A stretch of DNA of 6,786 nt from an uncultured Saprospiraceae bacterium (GCA_937959095.1 CALGLY010000740.1:1-6786), one strand, 5' to 3'. Counted from the first letter of the stretch, positions 1-6,118 are shown. Program-made: numbers and translations. Notes: a model not told the origin generated them from the letters alone.

Positions 1-267
1 TTCACCTTGGCGATGTCGCTCTAAATCTTTTGGGAGTTCTGTCTTCCAGATGTAATCCGTAGCGATGAAATCGGGGCTAATGAGTAGAAAAATAAGCGAA
101 TCCTGATGTAGATGCCGCAGAATTTCGGGTTCCCATTCCTGCCCTCCATCTATTTCGCGATCATCCCAAAGTTCGAGTTGATGGGTATGCTTCAAAGGAT
201 GCAGCATCGTTTTGAAGGCATCTTTTAAGTCCATATCCTTTTGCGAATAGGAAATGAAGGCTCCTAG
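1..267 (-). other. TIR domain coding segment (truncated by window edge)
   Basis: This is the C-terminal part of the Roco reading frame. It starts with the beta-A strand AFISYSQKD (712-720) and continues with the BB-loop-like WDDREIDGG (743-751) and the strand LIFLLISPDF (767-776). The catalytic-position Glu786 lies in WKTEL. This motif order is typical of bacterial TIR domains of the SPDF(I/L)ASDY type. The distal helices are not in the window, so an intact domain cannot be confirmed here. Confidence 0.85.
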
Positions 268-2394
268 CGGTTGCATCCGACGTGCTTCAGGCAGTTCGAT
301 ACCATCCAAAAGGGATTTCGGTTTAAATTCTTGGCGTAGTTTCGTGGAATAGTAAGGACGATTTTCTTTCTCCAATATCAGGAGTTCTTCATAGTCTACT
401 TGCACCAATTTCTTCCCTTGTTTACCAATCACTAACCACTCAATCAGCGCGATTTTTTGAAAAGTCTTATTGATTTCCTTCAAGCTGGAGCGAATGAACG
501 TCAGCATTTTGCGTTGTTCTTCGCCTTTCACCCATACATGAATTTCATTTTCAGAATAGTCCGCACGAACAACAGCAGTAGCTTGATACAATGGATTTTC
601 GAGTACCACACCAGTACGCCAACGATTTTGTGCGCCTTCCACAATGCTTTTGTGCATCCGAACCATGAAACGTGGCAACACCGAACGCGGCAATAAACCC
701 TCATACTCTAACACAAAATGCAAGGGATAACTTTCCAATGCCAAACCTTCGGGCTGTTGCTTGGGGAGTAGGTCAGGCACGATATAGTGGTCGCGTTCTA
801 GTTCATAGCACAACTCAAATTGCTGCATGATTTCCAAGAGGTACAAATGGGTGTCCTGTGGGTAGCGATAGCGGCGTTCCTCTTCCAGATGATAGCGTTC
901 AAAATCATTGAGAATGCCTTCCAAATCCTCGAAGAAAACCTCGCCTTCGCGCACATTAGCTATCAAAGGAGAATTGATAATCCGATATACGCCCTGAGTC
1001 AGCCAAAGTGGACTAAGAACTTGCTTATCATAGCGGCGCAATTCATCGAAATGTAGTACAATACCTAGCGCGTCCAAGGCATTAAGCAGCGTTTCTTGTG
1101 CGACTTTGTCCTCCACGCTATGTTTTTTGCAAATGCTATGATAAGCCGCATAATTGATATAATCCTCCTCTAGTGCGAGAGCAACCAATTCCTGTTTCAC
1201 TGCAAACCAAGAAGGTGCGAAAGGTGTTTTGCGAAACTCCAAATCGTATAAGGCTTTTTGCAAATCACTTTCTAGACGTGTAATGCCATCGCCCTTATCT
1301 GTATCCTTACAAGAAAGGCGATAAAAAGCGCGTATTCGTTCTCCGTATTTGTCCCATAAAAATTTCCTATCCACATCGAAAGAAGGATTTTCATCTATCT
1401 TATTTAGTATTATAAACACAGGTGATTTGCCCCCTAGATTTTCGATATATTTTAGCCAATATTCTGCTTTATCCTCATGCCGCGCATCTAGCACAAGCAG
1501 ATAAACTGCTCGCGTAGAATAGAAAAATTGATGCGTTGCATGATTGATTTCTTGCCCGCCGAAATCCCAAAAATTGACTTTTACTTTATCCTCTAAACAG
1601 GTCATCTCATGTTTGTGAATACGGATGCCATGTGTTTGGTCTTCTTTTTCATTGAATGCTTGTCCAAGTAGGCGTTTTAATAGAGATGTTTTTCCAGAAC
1701 CGCCATTGCCGATGAGAACTACTTTTACTTCGTTGAGGGGGAATTTCTTATTTCTAATAGCTTGTTTGAGTTTATCTCCTTGAGTGAATACTCGTTCTGC
1801 CCTTTTATCTAACTCTTCTAGTTGTAATTCTTTGCCTATATCTTTTGAACTTACTTTAGCTTCACTTTCTTGTAAAGCTAATAAGTGTGCGCGAACGGCT
1901 GCTTTACCTTGATTGATAATTTCTGGGGTGATGTTTTTTAGAGGGTTGCCATAAAGAGAAATTTTACTATTCCAAAGGTTGTCTTCCCATTTTTCAAATT
2001 CTGAATGTTCAAATTTTGTTAAAAAAAATGGAAGATGTTCAATTTTGCAATGCCTAAGATCGAGTGTCTCTAGTTTTGTTAAGTTTTGGATTGAGGTAAG
2101 GTCTCTTATTTGGGTAGAGTTAAGAATAAGAGTTTGTAGTTGAGTCAAATTTCCAATTGGATCAAGATTTCTAATATTAGTCGAACTAAGGTCAAGATTT
2201 TGAAGTTGTTTTAAATCCTTAATGAGTTCAAGATCTTGAATTGGGGAAGAACGAAGGTTAAGCGAAATAACTTTACCTTCCTCATTCAAAGAAAAGGTAC
2301 TTATGTTAATGAAAAAAAAAACACTACGTTTTGTTTGTTCCAACTCTACCCCATACGCTTCTTCAATCCGCTTAATACTATCTGGTTTTGCCAT
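1..2394 (-). CDS. Roco protein, LRR-Roc-COR-TIR (partial at C-terminus)
   Basis: Frame stays open for 798 codons from ATG 2394 to the window edge; a stop lies two codons upstream (2398-2400), so the start is well bounded. Visible domains: leucine-rich repeats at residues 42-129; a YGNPL linker; a Roc GTPase at about 222-378 with G1 GNGGSGKT (229-236), probable G2 Thr254 in THGI, G3 WDFGGQE (276-282), G4 NKID (331-334) and G5 SCK (361-363); a COR domain at about 385-690 with typical WFAVKQEL and RWRTGVVL segments; then a TIR domain from about 710, with AFISYSQKD, LWDDREIDGG and LLISPDFIATDY. Glu786 sits where TIR NADases keep the catalytic Glu, while the Cys usual four residues earlier is Ile782. 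About 40-60 residues of TIR probably lie beyond the edge. In the family, Roc-COR is a GTP-controlled dimerisation switch, and TIR domains cleave NAD+ or act as adaptors. A cytoplasmic immune or stress-sensing role is inferred. No signal peptide or membrane segment is seen. Confidence 0.93.
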   Translation of the reverse strand, partial: MAKPDSIKRIEEAYGVELEQTKRSVFFFINISTFSLNEEGKVISLNLRSSPIQDLELIKDLKQLQNLDLSSTNIRNLDPIGNLTQLQTLILNSTQIRDLTSIQNLTKLETLDLRHCKIEHLPFFLTKFEHSEFEKWEDNLWNSKISLYGNPLKNITPEIINQGKAAVRAHLLALQESEAKVSSKDIGKELQLEELDKRAERVFTQGDKLKQAIRNKKFPLNEVKVVLIGNGGSGKTSLLKRLLGQAFNEKEDQTHGIRIHKHEMTCLEDKVKVNFWDFGGQEINHATHQFFYSTRAVYLLVLDARHEDKAEYWLKYIENLGGKSPVFIILNKIDENPSFDVDRKFLWDKYGERIRAFYRLSCKDTDKGDGITRLESDLQKALYDLEFRKTPFAPSWFAVKQELVALALEEDYINYAAYHSICKKHSVEDKVAQETLLNALDALGIVLHFDELRRYDKQVLSPLWLTQGVYRIINSPLIANVREGEVFFEDLEGILNDFERYHLEEERRYRYPQDTHLYLLEIMQQFELCYELERDHYIVPDLLPKQQPEGLALESYPLHFVLEYEGLLPRSVLPRFMVRMHKSIVEGAQNRWRTGVVLENPLYQATAVVRADYSENEIHVWVKGEEQRKMLTFIRSSLKEINKTFQKIALIEWLVIGKQGKKLVQVDYEELLILEKENRPYYSTKLRQEFKPKSLLDGIELPEARRMQPLGAFISYSQKDMDLKDAFKTMLHPLKHTHQLELWDDREIDGGQEWEPEILRHLHQDSLIFLLISPDFIATDYIWKTELPKDLERHRQGE
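2008..2271 (-). repeat. Four tandem 22-residue leucine-rich repeats (coding)
   Basis: Residues 42-129 of the Roco protein form four units with a 22-residue (66-base) period: 42-63, 64-85, 86-107 and 108-129. The pattern is LxxLxLxxTxIxxLxxIxxL. The second and third units are the most alike (LQNLDLSSTNIRNL and LQTLILNSTQIRDL), and the fourth degenerates into the linker to Roc. Four repeats is short for a ligand-binding LRR array; many Roco proteins have more. The repeat is also visible in the DNA as a 66-base periodicity. Confidence 0.85.
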
Positions 2395-2442
2395 ATCTTA
2401 CTTGGTTTTAGTGCCAACAAGGTAAGTCTTTTTTCGCATTCT

Positions 2443-2493
2443 GTTTTACTAAATCTGCGCGGCGGTGGCGTGTGGTGAGAGATTTGGTAAAAC
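2443..2493. repeat. 14-bp inverted repeat with GC-rich 23-nt loop
   Basis: Arm 2443-2456 (GTTTTACTAAATCT) pairs with 2480-2493 (AGATTTGGTAAAAC) at 13 of 14 positions. The exception is T2450 opposite G2486, which is a G-U wobble in a + strand transcript and an A-C mismatch in a - strand transcript. The 23-nt loop (2457-2479) is G-rich on the + strand and stands out from its AT-rich surroundings. The element lies in the divergent gap between the Roco start and the DUF433 promoter. It could be an operator, a leader hairpin for the Roco mRNA, or a small mobile palindrome. The structure is read directly from the sequence; its role is unknown. Confidence 0.7.
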
Positions 2494-2529
2494 TTCAACT
2501 GCTACACCTACCTATTAATCCGCTATTTC

Positions 2530-2561
2530 ATTGACAAATTCGGTATTTATGTCTAGCTTTG
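2530..2561 (+). promoter_or_regulatory. Bacteroidota-type promoter of the DUF433 gene
   Basis: The -7 element TAGCTTTG (2554-2561) matches the Bacteroidota consensus TAnnTTTG exactly. ATTG at 2530-2533, 20 bases upstream, fits the -33 TTTG element at the expected spacing (19-21). Transcription would begin near 2567-2569, leaving a leader of only about 12 bases before ATG 2580. Confidence 0.7.
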
Positions 2562-2579
2562 GTAAAGAACAGATACAAT

Positions 2580-2780
2580 ATGATTGATTACAAAAAATAT
2601 ATTACCATAGAAGCAGGTAAAAGAAGTGGACAACCTTGTATTAGAGGAATGCGAATTACAGTGGGTGACCTATTAGGTTATCTAGCTTCTGGGATGTCTA
2701 TTCCAGAGATTTTGAAGGACTTTCCGAAATTACAAGAAACAGACGTTTATACAGCCTTATCTTATGCTGTAACTAGCTAA
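2580..2780 (+). CDS. DUF433 family small protein, orphan VapB-like antitoxin
   Basis: This 66-residue protein begins MIDYKKYITIEAGKRSGQPC and continues with the DUF433 hallmark CIRGMRITVGDLLGYLASGM (residues 20-39), then SIPEILKDFPKLQETDVYTAL. The fold is a small helix-turn-helix-like domain. I chose ATG 2580 because an in-frame TTG at 2559 lies inside the -7 promoter element, and family members begin close to the YxKYITI motif. DUF433 genes are often followed at once by a DUF5615 PIN-like toxin gene (a VapBC-like pair). Here the stop is followed by a gene on the opposite strand 5 bases away, so the partner is absent. The C-terminus ends soon after the last helix and may be slightly shorter than usual. 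The DNA is AT-rich (about 36% GC by hand count). Family assignment is confident; antitoxin activity is inferred. Confidence 0.85.
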   Translation: MIDYKKYITIEAGKRSGQPCIRGMRITVGDLLGYLASGMSIPEILKDFPKLQETDVYTALSYAVTS

Positions 2781-2785
2781 AACCA

Positions 2786-3643
2786 TCACCCCTGATTCAC
2801 ATAAATAATCGGCTGCTCTCCCGCCAACGGATTCAAATTCAGCAATTCGCTAAGTTCCTTATACAAGACAGGCGCAACTTCTTGGAAGCGTTCAGAGAAG
2901 ACAAAAAAGTGGCAAATACTCACCGCCATAGGATCAATGTCTGGTAGTCCAATCCATTCCTGCATACTCGCTTGGGAGAAGCGACTAATGGCTTCTAGCG
3001 TTTTCCAAATATCATCGCCTAGTTTGGGATAGGTACGATTCGGGTTTAGTTGTATCCAAGCTTGGGCGCATTCGTGGAGTGCGCTGTGGTAGTATTTATC
3101 GGGTTCTACAAAGCCGTGCATCAAGTGCCGCCCAGAAAAGATAATGCCGCCATCTTCAGGATGAATCTCAGAGGAGTGCATATGCTGTGGGTAGCGTGGA
3201 CTCAAAAAACTACTCGGATAAATCACGATATTTTCATAGGCTTCTAGGGTGTAATCTTTTTGTCCAAAAGTCAATTGTACTGCACTTGCTGCTATCACCG
3301 ACTGTATTTCTTCGGGGAGGCTTTCTACTTCCATTGGCATAAACTCATGCGCCAAAGGAAACATCGCCATGCGTTGCTCGAAGCGGCGTTTTCCAGCCTC
3401 GTTGAGTTGCTTATAGAACGGCAATTTTTCGTTCAGAAATCGCTGTCCGCTCGCATCCAACTTGGGTGGATATTTCTCATAGTACCACCAATCAATCTGC
3501 GGACTCATTACAAAATTGATGACCAGCCCAACCGCCAATGGAATAGCGATATAGTTGAAGAGTACATTGCCCGTCGTTTGCCCCAAATAGAGGCAAAGCA
3601 ATGCTCCGAAACCAAAAGGAATATAGAGTAAGCGAGATAGCAT
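2786..3643 (-). CDS. Membrane-anchored M90/MtfA-like peptidase homolog, metal site altered
   Basis: The 285-residue protein starts with two likely membrane helices (about 5-22 and 27-46), followed by a soluble domain. That domain resembles the M90 peptidases (MtfA, the Mlc titration factor family). Landmarks are EEIQSVIAASAVQLTFG (111-127), the NIVIYPSSF strand (138-146), YYHSALHECAQAW (184-196) and HFFVFSERFQEVAPVLYKEL (245-264). MtfA enzymes hold zinc with HExxH plus a downstream Glu in an EFFAxxSE segment. Here the motif reads HECAQ (190-194), with the second His replaced by Gln, and the residue aligned by eye to the third ligand is His245. It may be an inactive pseudoenzyme or may coordinate metal differently. 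The bulk of the protein probably faces the cytoplasm, by analogy with MtfA. It lies 95 bases downstream of purH on the same strand and converges on the DUF433 gene. No convincing promoter of its own was found. Confidence 0.72.
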   Translation of the reverse strand: MLSRLLYIPFGFGALLCLYLGQTTGNVLFNYIAIPLAVGLVINFVMSPQIDWWYYEKYPPKLDASGQRFLNEKLPFYKQLNEAGKRRFEQRMAMFPLAHEFMPMEVESLPEEIQSVIAASAVQLTFGQKDYTLEAYENIVIYPSSFLSPRYPQHMHSSEIHPEDGGIIFSGRHLMHGFVEPDKYYHSALHECAQAWIQLNPNRTYPKLGDDIWKTLEAISRFSQASMQEWIGLPDIDPMAVSICHFFVFSERFQEVAPVLYKELSELLNLNPLAGEQPIIYVNQG

Positions 3644-3653
3644 GAGTTCAATT

Positions 3654-3716
3654 TAAAATGTAGAATTTAGAACTATAAAACGTAGAGGCAAAATTTCTAA
3701 TTCCTTCTACATTTTA
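3654..3716. repeat. Nested AT-rich inverted repeat between purH and the M90-like gene
   Basis: Outer arms 3654-3665 (TAAAATGTAGAA) and 3705-3716 are a perfect 12-bp inverted pair. Inside them 3667-3672 (TTAGAA) pairs with 3695-3700 (TTCTAA), leaving a 22-nt apical loop. A degraded echo of the right arm, TTCTATGTTACATT, follows at 3727-3740 and reaches the purH stop codon. On the - strand the structure begins just 23 bases after the purH stop, so it may help terminate purH or protect its 3' end. It lacks the GC-rich stem and T-run of a standard intrinsic terminator, so it is annotated as a repeat. Confidence 0.6.
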
Positions 3717-3738
3717 CATTCTGCGGTTCTATGTTACA

Positions 3739-5265
3739 TTAGTGCTTAAAATGCCGCGTTCCTGTCATAACCATTGCCATGCTGTTTTTATTGCAAGCAT
3801 CCACACTCAATTGGTCTTTGATAGAACCGCCTGGTTGAATGACTGCTTTGATGCCCGCCTCATGTGCGATTTCTACGCAATCAGGGAAGGGAAAAAAGGC
3901 ATCCGAAGCCATCACTGCACCTTCCAAATTGAAGTTGAAATGCTTGGCTTTGGTTACGGCTTGGCGTAGCGCGTCCACACGGGAAGTTTGCCCACAACCC
4001 ATGCCTAGCAATTGTCCGTCTTTCACGAGTGTAATCGTATTCGATTTCAGGTGCTTGGCTACTTTATTCGCGAATAATAAATCGTCAATTTCTTCGAGCG
4101 TTGGTGTATGTTCGGTCACGATTTTTAGGTCATCGGAAACTTCCATTTTCAAATCGCTATCATGCACAATCACGCCATTCAGTAGACTCTTGAAAGTCTG
4201 CTGCTGCGTATGGAAATTCTTAATACGAAGCAATACGCGCTTCTTTTTCATTTGTAATAAATCGAGTGCGTCTTGCGTGAAATCTGGCGCGATGAGGACT
4301 TCATAAAAAAGCTTATGAATCTTTTCGGCGGTTGCCAAATTCACCGTCGTATTGCTAATCAAAATACCTCCGAAGGCAGAAACAGGGTCGCCAGCAAGGG
4401 CAGCGTCCCAGGCATCGCATACGGTTTCGCGGGTAGCGATGCCGCAGGCATTGGTGTGTTTCAATACTGCAAAAGTAGGTGAAGCATCTTTGAATTCGCG
4501 CATCAAGTTCACGGCAGCATCTATATCCACGAGGTTGTTATACGAAATTGGTTTGCCGCCCAATTGATCGAACATTTCTTCGAAATTGCCATAAAACGCA
4601 CCTGTCTGATGCGGATTTTCGCCATAGCGCAATTCCTGCTTTTTATTCACACTCGCGCGGAAATCCGAATCCATTGCTTCGCTGCTAAAGTGCTTATAAA
4701 TAGCAACATCATAATTAGAGGTAACGGCAAAGGCCCGATGCGCCAATTGTTGCCGGTCTTCGAGCGTGCTTTCTCCATCTTGGTCGCGGAGTAAAGCTGC
4801 TAGTGTGTCATAGTCTGCTTGCGACGGTACGATAACGACATCCTTATAGTTTTTGGCTGCTGCTCGAATCAGTGACACGCCTCCAATATCTATCTTCTCG
4901 ATGATTTGTGCTTCATCGTCGGTATTGGCTACGGTATCTTCAAAGGGATATAAATCTACAATCACCAAGTCCAATTCTGGAATGTCATATTTCCCCAATT
5001 CACGGAGGTGTTCTTCTTCTCGACGTGCCAAAATGCCGCCAAATACTTTAGGATGCAGCGTCTTCACTCGTCCACCTAAGATAGACGGATAGCCTGTTTG
5101 TGCTTCCACCGTTTCTACGCTTACGCCTAGTGCTTCGATGTATTTCTGTGTGCCGCCCGTAGAGTAGATTGTCACGCCCAAGCGTTTCAATTCCTGTACA
5201 ATCGGTTCTAAGCCTTGCTTGTGATAAACAGATATTAGAGCTGTATTGATGCGCTTTTTCGACAT
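3739..5265 (-). CDS. purH: Bifunctional AICAR transformylase / IMP cyclohydrolase
   Basis: PurH carries out the last two steps of IMP synthesis: it formylates AICAR with 10-formyl-tetrahydrofolate, then closes the ring of FAICAR. It is a cytoplasmic enzyme. The 508-residue product matches the family length (about 510-530). The N-terminal MGS-like cyclohydrolase domain (about 1-150) shows ISVYHKQGLE, STGGT and GRVKTLHPKVFGGILAR. The transformylase domain shows RYGENPHQ (213-220), the catalytic Lys269-His270 in KHTNACG, AGDPVSAFGG, and the usual ending AFFPFPDCVE, QPGGSIKDQ and TGTRHFKH. ATG 5265 (MSKKRINTALISVYHK) is the start that fits the family. An in-frame ATG 48 bases upstream would add a basic stretch encoded partly by the palindrome at 5297-5323, and is rejected. 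The gene appears intact and monocistronic or weakly linked to the M90-like gene downstream. No purine riboswitch was recognised in its leader. Confidence 0.98.
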   Translation of the reverse strand: MSKKRINTALISVYHKQGLEPIVQELKRLGVTIYSTGGTQKYIEALGVSVETVEAQTGYPSILGGRVKTLHPKVFGGILARREEEHLRELGKYDIPELDLVIVDLYPFEDTVANTDDEAQIIEKIDIGGVSLIRAAAKNYKDVVIVPSQADYDTLAALLRDQDGESTLEDRQQLAHRAFAVTSNYDVAIYKHFSSEAMDSDFRASVNKKQELRYGENPHQTGAFYGNFEEMFDQLGGKPISYNNLVDIDAAVNLMREFKDASPTFAVLKHTNACGIATRETVCDAWDAALAGDPVSAFGGILISNTTVNLATAEKIHKLFYEVLIAPDFTQDALDLLQMKKKRVLLRIKNFHTQQQTFKSLLNGVIVHDSDLKMEVSDDLKIVTEHTPTLEEIDDLLFANKVAKHLKSNTITLVKDGQLLGMGCGQTSRVDALRQAVTKAKHFNFNLEGAVMASDAFFPFPDCVEIAHEAGIKAVIQPGGSIKDQLSVDACNKNSMAMVMTGTRHFKH

Positions 5266-5286
5266 GAGTAAGTAGGTTGTTTTATG

Positions 5287-5337
5287 AAGATATGAGACCC
5301 GCCTGCGCCGCAAACGGGCAGGTTTAAAGATGTGAGA
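5287..5337. repeat. GC-rich palindrome flanked by direct repeats, purH leader
   Basis: The core 5297-5323 is an imperfect palindrome, ACCCGCCTGC paired against ACGGGCAGGT. In a - strand (purH) transcript it forms a ten-position stem with one mismatch and two G-U wobbles around a seven-base loop; on the + strand the wobbles become A-C mismatches. The core is flanked by AAGATATGAGA (5287-5297) and AAGATGTGAGA (5327-5337), which agree at 10 of 11 positions. The GC-rich core inside AT-rich DNA and the flanking duplication suggest a short interspersed (REP- or MITE-like) element. An alternative is a regulatory hairpin in the purH leader, about 32 bases before the start codon. Confidence 0.6.
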
Positions 5338-5509
5338 TATAAGACTTTTTTCTGCTTATAAATTAAATCTTTATCCTTTTATCATTCAACATTTCTAAAT
5401 GTCCTGCAAAGAAATCTATTTTCACTACAAAAAACACGGAAATAGAAGAGAAGTTGTAATAGATTTTGAATTGAATGCTTTATTCTTACTTCGTTATTCG
5501 TGCCTTTTG

Positions 5510-5517
5510 TAAATTTG
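5510..5517 (+). promoter_or_regulatory. Probable -7 element of the acetyltransferase gene
   Basis: TAAATTTG matches the Bacteroidota -7 consensus TAnnTTTG exactly and ends 18 bases before ATG 5536, the same distance as at the DUF433 gene. The -33 position (around 5486-5489, TTAC) is a poor match, so this may be a weak or activated promoter. Confidence 0.45.
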
Positions 5518-5535
5518 TTAAAATTCCTTTTTCAA

Positions 5536-6054
5536 ATGATATATTTCCAACAAGAAAGTGAGCGATTACGATTTCGTAAGGTAACCGCCGAGGATATTGA
5601 CGGCTGGCTGGCGTTTTTTGAGAACAATGACCGCCTCCATTTTTTAGGAATGGATACGACCAAACCAGTAAGAGAACTCGCCGAAGGCTGGATCAATAAA
5701 CAACTAGAACGCAATGAAGTCCACGGACTCGGACATCTCGCAGTAATAGAAAAGAAAAGCAATCAATTCATTGGGCTCTGTGGCATTATTCCGCGTGAAG
5801 TAGATGGAAAGAAGGAAATGGAAATTGCCTATTCCCTGAAGCCGCCTTTTTGGGGACAAGGCTATGGCACAGAAATGGCGCAGCATATGCGAAAGTTTGG
5901 TTCGGAACATGAATTGGCGACACGCTTTATTTCTATCATTCATAAAGAAAATAAAGACTCTATGCGCGTAGCGGAAAAGAATGGAATGCGCGTGCTTTTT
6001 GAAACGGAATTTATGGGAATGGAGGTTTATATCTATGGGGTGGAATTGACCTGA
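5536..6054 (+). CDS. GNAT family N-acetyltransferase, RimJ/RimL-like
   Basis: The product is predicted to transfer an acetyl group from acetyl-CoA to an amine; the substrate cannot be read from the sequence. The 172-residue protein has the Acetyltransf_3 layout. An N-terminal SERLRFRKVTAEDIDGW strand-helix comes first (8-24), then LGHLAVIEKKSNQFIGLCG (65-83), EIAYSLKPPFWGQGYGTEMA (96-115), and IHKENKDSMRVAEKNGM (136-152). The acetyl-CoA pyrophosphate-binding loop is the Q/RxxGxG-type segment GQGYGT (107-112). The HKENKDSMRVAEKNGM segment is the usual GNAT motif B with its conserved Asn-x-x-Ser. I chose ATG 5536: a GTG at 5500 would extend the frame by 12 residues, but lies upstream of the likely -7 element and adds nothing family-like. 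The gene is divergent from purH and stands alone. Confidence 0.9.
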   Translation: MIYFQQESERLRFRKVTAEDIDGWLAFFENNDRLHFLGMDTTKPVRELAEGWINKQLERNEVHGLGHLAVIEKKSNQFIGLCGIIPREVDGKKEMEIAYSLKPPFWGQGYGTEMAQHMRKFGSEHELATRFISIIHKENKDSMRVAEKNGMRVLFETEFMGMEVYIYGVELT

Positions 6055-6110
6055 TTTCGACTTTTTTGTTAATGAAGTGGTAAGCCTATTTTTTTGAAAA
6101 AACTGCTTTA

Positions 6111-6118
6111 TATCTTTG
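6111..6118 (+). promoter_or_regulatory. Probable -7 element of the S9-type hydrolase gene
   Basis: TATCTTTG matches TAnnTTTG exactly, 32 bases before ATG 6151, and would give a leader of roughly 25 bases. The upstream T-run (6089-6095) could serve as a weak -33 element at 18-base spacing. It indicates that the hydrolase is transcribed separately from the acetyltransferase. Confidence 0.45.

Noticed and set aside
457..1056. + strand frames within the Roco gene
   Set aside because: The - strand frame is open for 798 codons with recognisable domains; these are shadows.
2559..2579. TTG start 21 bases upstream for the DUF433 gene
   Set aside because: It falls inside the -7 promoter element TAGCTTTG, so it would not be transcribed as a start codon; ATG 2580 matches the family N-terminus.
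2781..2785. DUF5615 PIN-like toxin expected after the DUF433 gene
   Set aside because: Only five bases separate it from the convergent gene's stop codon, and no ATG or motif of the toxin is present on the + strand there.
3260..4306. Several + strand frames of 65-155 codons opposite the M90-like gene and purH
   Set aside because: They overlap clearly coding - strand genes, have no family-like motifs, and read as antisense shadows.
5266..5313. N-terminal extension of purH starting MRRRRVSYLHK
   Set aside because: It is encoded partly by the palindromic repeat, is not family-like, and PurH proteins begin near the MSKKRINTALISVY segment.
5500..5535. GTG start for the acetyltransferase
   Set aside because: It lies upstream of the probable -7 element; the extra residues do not resemble the GNAT N-terminus.
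5266..5535. Purine riboswitch upstream of purH
   Set aside because: No conserved three-way junction or core motif of the purine or PRPP riboswitches was recognised; the only structure is the short palindrome.
6089..6102. T-run followed by A-run after the acetyltransferase as a terminator
   Set aside because: It is self-complementary, but with only a one-base gap between arms and no GC pairs; it is more likely an AT tract near the next promoter.
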